Below, piece after piece: positions 60,078 through 64,000 of a DNA stretch of 64,000 nt; positions within the stretch are counted from its first letter, which is position 1, and each line of letters starts with the position of its first letter. Source of the stretch: Chryseobacterium formosum (GTDB lineage: Bacteria > Bacteroidota > Bacteroidia > Flavobacteriales > Weeksellaceae); NCBI RefSeq assembly GCF_026460885.1, contig NZ_JAOVZW010000008.1:1-64000 (forward strand), written 5' to 3'. The translations under genes were made by a program, and so were the position numbers. The notes under the pieces were generated by a model, which made no database searches, was not told the origin of the DNA, and saw nothing but the letters and a program-made list of their open reading frames with translations.

Positions 60078-62849
60078 TTATTTTACTTCTGCTTTCTTTC
60101 CTGCAAACTTGTTGAGTTTCATGGTTAAAGAAAACATCACATAACGTTTTAGAATTAAATCTTCTCGGTCTTCAAAATAAGTGTTTGTAATGGTACGTCT
60201 TACACTTTGGTTTTGATTTAAGACATCATATACTTTTACTTTTGCAGTAAGCTGTTTATTAAAGAATGAATATCCTAAACTGGTATTCCAGAAGTAGAAA
60301 TCTCTTTTGAAACCGGGTGCAATGTTTGATGTTGTGTTGTATTCAAAATCATTTCCGAAAATAAGTTTACTTTTAAAAACATAGTTGGTAAGTTCCATCT
60401 TTAAAATCTGATTGCTGGTTTTCACATTTCCAACGCTATAATTTTTGTATTCTGAGAAATTGTAACCCAAAGAATAGGATGGTTTAATGGTAATTTTATC
60501 TTTGATTTCATACGTCAAGTTGAAGCCAGGATTAATGCTGTATGTTTCGCTGGTAAACTGATCTGCATTGATGAAACCTCTGTTGTAACCATAATTCATA
60601 TTGAATTTTGGACTTAAAGTCAGTTTATTCTGTTTCCACTTGAAAGTTTTAGAAAAACCACCACCCAAGTTTACATATTTGTTTCCGCTTACGTTGGCAT
60701 ACGTTACAAACTGCTTCCCGGAATCGTCATAGTAAGAATAGTTAGTCACATCATTATTATAGTAATTGAAACTTAAGTTCATATAATAATTCATGTTTTT
60801 CAACATATTATAATTGCTGTAATAAATATATGTGGAGTTTTGCCATCTGTTTTTCAATTCCGGATTTCCACGATAGCTCACCAAAGGATTGATGTTGTCT
60901 GTAAATGGGCTCAGCTGTTCTGCAGTTGGAATTGAAAAATCGCCGTTGTTATAAATACTCAGTCTTTTGTTGTCTGAAAACTGATATTGAAAATTCATAT
61001 TAAAACTTGGCAATGCAAAACTGTTTTGCAAATTGTATCGTTGACTGTTGAAAAACGAATTCACATTCATATCTGTAATATCCAAACTTGCCGCTGCCCA
61101 AAAATTGATTTTCTTCTTATTAAGTTCATAAGTTATTTCAGGGCTAAGTTGGTTGATTTTCTGGCTCATCCTGTTTGATAAAGCATCATTGTAATCGGAA
61201 TATTGTCCGTTACTCAGATCAAAATCATTTACATCTCGTAAGTTTCTGATTAATTTATTTTCGTACGTTAAGTTAACGGTTACATTCGATGAATCAGATA
61301 AAGGTTCAGAATATGCAGTCGTAAATCTATATCTGTTGGTTTGATTTTTTGTTCTGGAAATTTGGTTTCTTACATCGTTCGGATCTGTGGTTTGGTAGAA
61401 AATCGTTGAAGAAGTATTTGTATTTTCTCTTTTTGATTCTGAAATAGTGGTGTTCATATTTGCTGAAACAACACGACCTTTTTTCTTGAATTTTCTTGAA
61501 AAATAAAGATTTGGTGAGAAGTTATTACTCTCAGATTTATTGCTTGTGTAAGAATCGCTTTCGTTAAGAAGTACATTATCTCTTAAAGTAGATGATTTTG
61601 AATTATTAAAACTAAAACCTTCCGTTCTTGAAAAATTGGGTGAGAAATAAATATTGGTAAGTGTATCAATTTTAATTCTTACTGCGGTGTCAAAATTGTA
61701 TTGTTGAGTCTCGTTTTCACCATTGTTTTCCGAGTTTGTTTTTAAAGTAAAATCAGGAAGTAAAGTCGTTCTGGAAACTTTAGATCTTGTCTCTAAATTA
61801 TTATTGACGTGCATTAAACTTAAAGTCTCCAAATCTGCATTTTTGTCAAATTTGTCACTATAATTAAAACCAATCGTTGTACTTCTCTGAATTCCTTTTG
61901 TATTATTTCCGCCTTGTGTGTAATAGGTGTTTCCGCCGTCTGTAATCACAGATCCGCCCTGCATAATCCACGAATTTCTACCGTGTCCCATACTGTCGAA
62001 AACCTCATCATTAGAAAATCCTTGCGAATTGATGTTGTTTGACGAAGCCAAAAGACTGATTTTGGTATCTTTTTTAAAATAACTCAAAAGTAAACTGCCT
62101 TCATAACGCTCGTCTGAACCATATCCTGCAGTCAGTCGGGATAAAAGTCCTTTGTTTTTCTTTTCATCAATATTAAAATTGATGGTTGTATTATTCGATT
62201 TCGCAGCTTTACCACTCAATTCCTCTTCCTTAGTTTTGGTAGTAGTAAACTGGATGTTTTTGATAATATCAGCCGGAAGATTCTGCAATGCGATTTTCCC
62301 GTCTTTATCGAAGAAAGGTTTTCCGTTAATCATAATTTGGTCAACTTCTTTTCCATTAACCGTTATTTTTCCGTCATTGCTAATTTCAACTCCCGGAATT
62401 TGCTTTAAAAGTTCTTCAATCTTACTGTCTGGTCGCACTTTTATTGCTGAAGCATTAAATTCAATGGTGTCTTTTTTAATTTTAACCGGTGAAGCCGTAA
62501 TCTTTACTTCTTCAATATTTTGAACGGAGTTTTTCTCCAGCTCAATTTCTCCTAAAGAAACCGATTCTTTAATAACATCAAAGCTTTTGGAATAGGTGAT
62601 ATATTTTTCAGCATCAATTTTCAAAATAGTTGATTCTGATAATTCATCTGTTTTTAGAGAAAATTTTCCTTCACGATTAGTCGGTGTGTAATTGACAATA
62701 GAGGAATCTTTTTGTTTAAGTAAATAAACGGTGACGTTTTCAATTGGTTTTTTTTCAAAATTTAAAACTTTTCCGTCTATGCTTAATTTTTGTGCATTTA
62801 ATAATAAATTGCTGATTACAAAGATCAGTAACCAAAACTTTTTCCCCAT
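60078..62849 (-). CDS. outer-membrane beta-barrel protein of TonB-receptor type with regulatory-like N-domain
   Basis: A 923-residue outer-membrane protein. Signal peptide (~1-19), a carboxypeptidase-regulatory-like beta-sandwich (~22-105), a plug domain (~115-205: IEELLKQIPGVEISNDGKITVNG in parts, VDQIMINGKPFFDKDG), then a ~22-strand barrel rich in Tyr/Asn/Ser (~230-923). This fits the OMP_b-brl_3 family, which is often used for metal, vitamin or peptide uptake. No SusD partner is adjacent, so polysaccharide uptake is less likely. It ends LNKFAGKKAEVK, not with the usual Phe. Confidence 0.88.
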   Translation of the reverse strand: MGKKFWLLIFVISNLLLNAQKLSIDGKVLNFEKKPIENVTVYLLKQKDSSIVNYTPTNREGKFSLKTDELSESTILKIDAEKYITYSKSFDVIKESVSLGEIELEKNSVQNIEEVKITASPVKIKKDTIEFNASAIKVRPDSKIEELLKQIPGVEISNDGKITVNGKEVDQIMINGKPFFDKDGKIALQNLPADIIKNIQFTTTKTKEEELSGKAAKSNNTTINFNIDEKKNKGLLSRLTAGYGSDERYEGSLLLSYFKKDTKISLLASSNNINSQGFSNDEVFDSMGHGRNSWIMQGGSVITDGGNTYYTQGGNNTKGIQRSTTIGFNYSDKFDKNADLETLSLMHVNNNLETRSKVSRTTLLPDFTLKTNSENNGENETQQYNFDTAVRIKIDTLTNIYFSPNFSRTEGFSFNNSKSSTLRDNVLLNESDSYTSNKSESNNFSPNLYFSRKFKKKGRVVSANMNTTISESKRENTNTSSTIFYQTTDPNDVRNQISRTKNQTNRYRFTTAYSEPLSDSSNVTVNLTYENKLIRNLRDVNDFDLSNGQYSDYNDALSNRMSQKINQLSPEITYELNKKKINFWAAASLDITDMNVNSFFNSQRYNLQNSFALPSFNMNFQYQFSDNKRLSIYNNGDFSIPTAEQLSPFTDNINPLVSYRGNPELKNRWQNSTYIYYSNYNMLKNMNYYMNLSFNYYNNDVTNYSYYDDSGKQFVTYANVSGNKYVNLGGGFSKTFKWKQNKLTLSPKFNMNYGYNRGFINADQFTSETYSINPGFNLTYEIKDKITIKPSYSLGYNFSEYKNYSVGNVKTSNQILKMELTNYVFKSKLIFGNDFEYNTTSNIAPGFKRDFYFWNTSLGYSFFNKQLTAKVKVYDVLNQNQSVRRTITNTYFEDREDLILKRYVMFSLTMKLNKFAGKKAEVK

Positions 62850-62866
62850 TTATTGATTTTATGGCG

Positions 62867-62874
62867 CAAAAGTA
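62867..62874 (-). promoter_or_regulatory. -7 promoter element of the barrel-protein gene
   Basis: Minus-strand TACTTTTG fits TAnnTTTG, 17 nt before the ATG at 62849. It sits in the T tail of the preceding terminator. Confidence 0.5.
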
Positions 62875-62904
62875 ATAAAAAAACATCCCTTGAAAGGGAT
62901 GTTT
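62875..62904 (-). terminator. terminator of the BON/SH3 gene pair
   Basis: An 11-bp perfect stem (AAACATCCCTT 62881-62891 and complement 62894-62904) followed on the minus strand by a run of seven T. Confidence 0.87.
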
Positions 62905-62932
62905 ATAGTTAAAGTGAGTTAAATTCTTAAAA

Positions 62933-63352
62933 TTAAGCTTTCAAATATCTTGAATAAGCATAACCTTCCTGTCCATCGGCAGTTTTTACTTTCCACCAAT
63001 CGTCTGAAGTTTGCTCAACTAAAGTTACAGAAGCACCTTTAGCAGCTTTTCCTACAACAGCAGCTTCAGTTGAAGGCTCTTGTCTGATATTTAAATTTGA
63101 TTCTTCAGTGGCAACCGTAAGATTTGCACCTGCAGCAAGACCTGCAACCTGAACGTCGATGTTAATATCTGAAGCAGAATACGTAGAATCGATTGCTCCT
63201 AAAGCATTCCAAACTGCGTCTTTAGCAGCTGTATTTGCAGCATTTCCAGAAACATAAAGAATACCGTCTTGCTCCTGAACCTGAAGATTAGAAACTCCTG
63301 CAGACTGAGCAGCAGAAACTACACTTGAATATTTATCTTGTAATGTGCTCAT
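62933..63352 (-). CDS. BON-like and SH3b domain protein
   Basis: A 139-residue protein. Residues ~1-70 look like one BON domain (NLQVQEQDGILYVSGNAANTAAKDAVWNAL) and ~77-139 a bacterial SH3 domain (NLTVATEESNLNIRQEPSTEAAVVGKAAKGASVTLV, WWKVKTADGQEGYAYSRYL in parts). There is no signal peptide, so it is predicted to be cytoplasmic. That is unusual for an SH3b domain, which normally binds cell wall. It is the second gene of a pair with 6 nt between. Confidence 0.8.
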   Translation of the reverse strand: MSTLQDKYSSVVSAAQSAGVSNLQVQEQDGILYVSGNAANTAAKDAVWNALGAIDSTYSASDINIDVQVAGLAAGANLTVATEESNLNIRQEPSTEAAVVGKAAKGASVTLVEQTSDDWWKVKTADGQEGYAYSRYLKA

Positions 63353-63358
63353 GTCTGA

Positions 63359-63850
63359 TTATTTTACTACTAATTTATTATTATATTTTCCAACTTTTAA
63401 AGCATCTACAGATTCTTTAATTTTTCTAGCTTGAGCTGAAGAAGCAGTTCCTGTAAGCGTTAATTCTCCATTAACAACTTCTACTTTTACAGTTGGAAAA
63501 TCTTTTACAGCATCCTGTACTTTTTGCTGAACCATAGGATCTACAGCTGATGTAGTTTCTACTGGAGGTGGTGGAGGTGGAACTGTTTCTACAGTCGCCA
63601 TATCATGCACGTCTTTTACTCCTTTAATTTCTTTTAAAGATTTAATTGCAGCATCTTTTTCAGCTTGAGAAGCAAATGTTCCTCCAAGATGAGCAACACC
63701 TTCTTTTACTTCAATAGTTGCAGTAGGAGTTGCAGCTACAATAGTTGTTGCCTGAGTCTGAAGATCAGCATCAGAAACTTTCTTTTTGCACGAAATTGCC
63801 CCAAATGAAACTGCTAAAGCCAAAGCAGACATTGTGATCGTTTTTCTCAT
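63359..63850 (-). CDS. lipoprotein with two BON domains
   Basis: A 163-residue protein. The lipobox GAISC ends the signal peptide, so Cys21 is lipid-modified. Two BON domains follow (~30-85: IEVKEGVAHLGGTFASQAEKDAAIKSL and ~105-163: VKVEVVNGELTLTGTASSAQARKIKESV in parts), separated by a Pro-rich linker (VPPPPPPVE). This resembles OsmY-like or envelope stress proteins. BON domains bind phospholipid or other envelope parts. It is the first gene of the pair. Confidence 0.85.
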   Translation of the reverse strand: MRKTITMSALALAVSFGAISCKKKVSDADLQTQATTIVAATPTATIEVKEGVAHLGGTFASQAEKDAAIKSLKEIKGVKDVHDMATVETVPPPPPPVETTSAVDPMVQQKVQDAVKDFPTVKVEVVNGELTLTGTASSAQARKIKESVDALKVGKYNNKLVVK

Positions 63851-63881
63851 AATTGATTTTATTTAATGTTTTTGTTAGACT

Positions 63882-63889
63882 CAAATGTA
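63882..63889 (-). promoter_or_regulatory. -7 promoter element of the BON gene pair
   Basis: Minus-strand TACATTTG fits the -7 consensus, 31 nt before the ATG at 63850. A -33 is not clear. Confidence 0.5.
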
Positions 63890-64000
63890 ATAATAAATTC
63901 TATACCGTTTATCTAAAAAATAAATAAATATATCAAGGTTTTAATTTAATCGTTTCATTATCTGTATATTAATTTTTCTTTACTGAATTTTATGCAATTT

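Noticed and set aside
1..64000. tRNA, rRNA or known riboswitch
   Set aside because: No cloverleaf-like sequence, rRNA segment or recognisable riboswitch (including TPP upstream of the thiamine kinase or cobalamin near the adenosyltransferase) was seen by reading; a covariance-model scan could not be run.

Overview
The window is AT-rich chromosome from a Bacteroidota bacterium of class Flavobacteriia, most like Chryseobacterium or a close relative. The evidence is: PorX and a type IX secretion (T9SS) sorting domain; a fused LpxC/FabZ; TAnnTTTG (-7) and TTTG (-33) promoter elements with few Shine-Dalgarno sites; a DUF3575 protein and a DUF6261-like protein; and flavobacterial-type intergenic palindromic repeats. 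The genus is an inference from overall resemblance. No tRNA, rRNA, CRISPR array or intact insertion sequence was seen.

Positions 1-29770 are a surface polysaccharide locus in two blocks. Block 1 (1-6382) has the end of rfbB, rfbA, an FnlC/Cap5G-type UDP-sugar 2-epimerase, a WbuB-type glycosyltransferase, an NAD-dependent epimerase/reductase, a small PglC-like phosphoglycosyl transferase and a PglE-like aminotransferase. It ends at a strong hairpin terminator. Positions 6451-9697 interrupt the sugar genes. They hold a reverse-strand XRE-type regulator and an orphan 543-residue protein of unknown function, with two long non-coding flanks. Block 2 (9698-29770) makes GDP-L-fucose (manC, fcl, gmd). 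It also has a second small phosphoglycosyl transferase, a DUF3575 outer-membrane protein, a Wzc-type tyrosine autokinase, a Wzx flippase, a methyltransferase, an acetyltransferase and a dTDP-L-rhamnose 4-epimerase-like enzyme. It continues with four glycosyltransferases, an EpsG-type polymerase, a secreted GH-A-clan glycosidase, rfbC and a third, polytopic initiating transferase. Together these give activated sugars, assembly on a lipid carrier, flipping, polymerisation and length control. No Wza export channel and no rfbD lie in the window.

Positions 29900-51868 are mostly housekeeping: rimO, an RlpA-like protein, xth, porX, an HD phosphohydrolase, the lipid A genes lpxD-lpxC/fabZ-lpxA, efp, a second lpxD-like gene, sucD, a NatAB-like ABC exporter, hemB, cobalamin adenosyltransferase, thiamine pyrophosphokinase and arginine decarboxylase. 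Positions 51955-64000 carry agmatinase, an ada-alkB alkylation-repair pair, a CocE-type hydrolase, a DUF6261-like gene, a large TonB-receptor-like barrel protein and two BON-domain proteins.

The most unusual structure is at 58878-59045. Four contiguous 42-bp units each carry a CAAACA/TGTTTG palindrome. The last palindrome supplies the -33 box of a canonical promoter for the DUF6261-like gene. Other points of interest are two predicted leaderless or near-leaderless genes (lpxD, xth), two small membrane-protein genes (31274-31390 and 43479-43634), a stand-alone T9SS sorting domain, a possible gasdermin-like protein at 47559-48287, and several large hairpin elements between genes.
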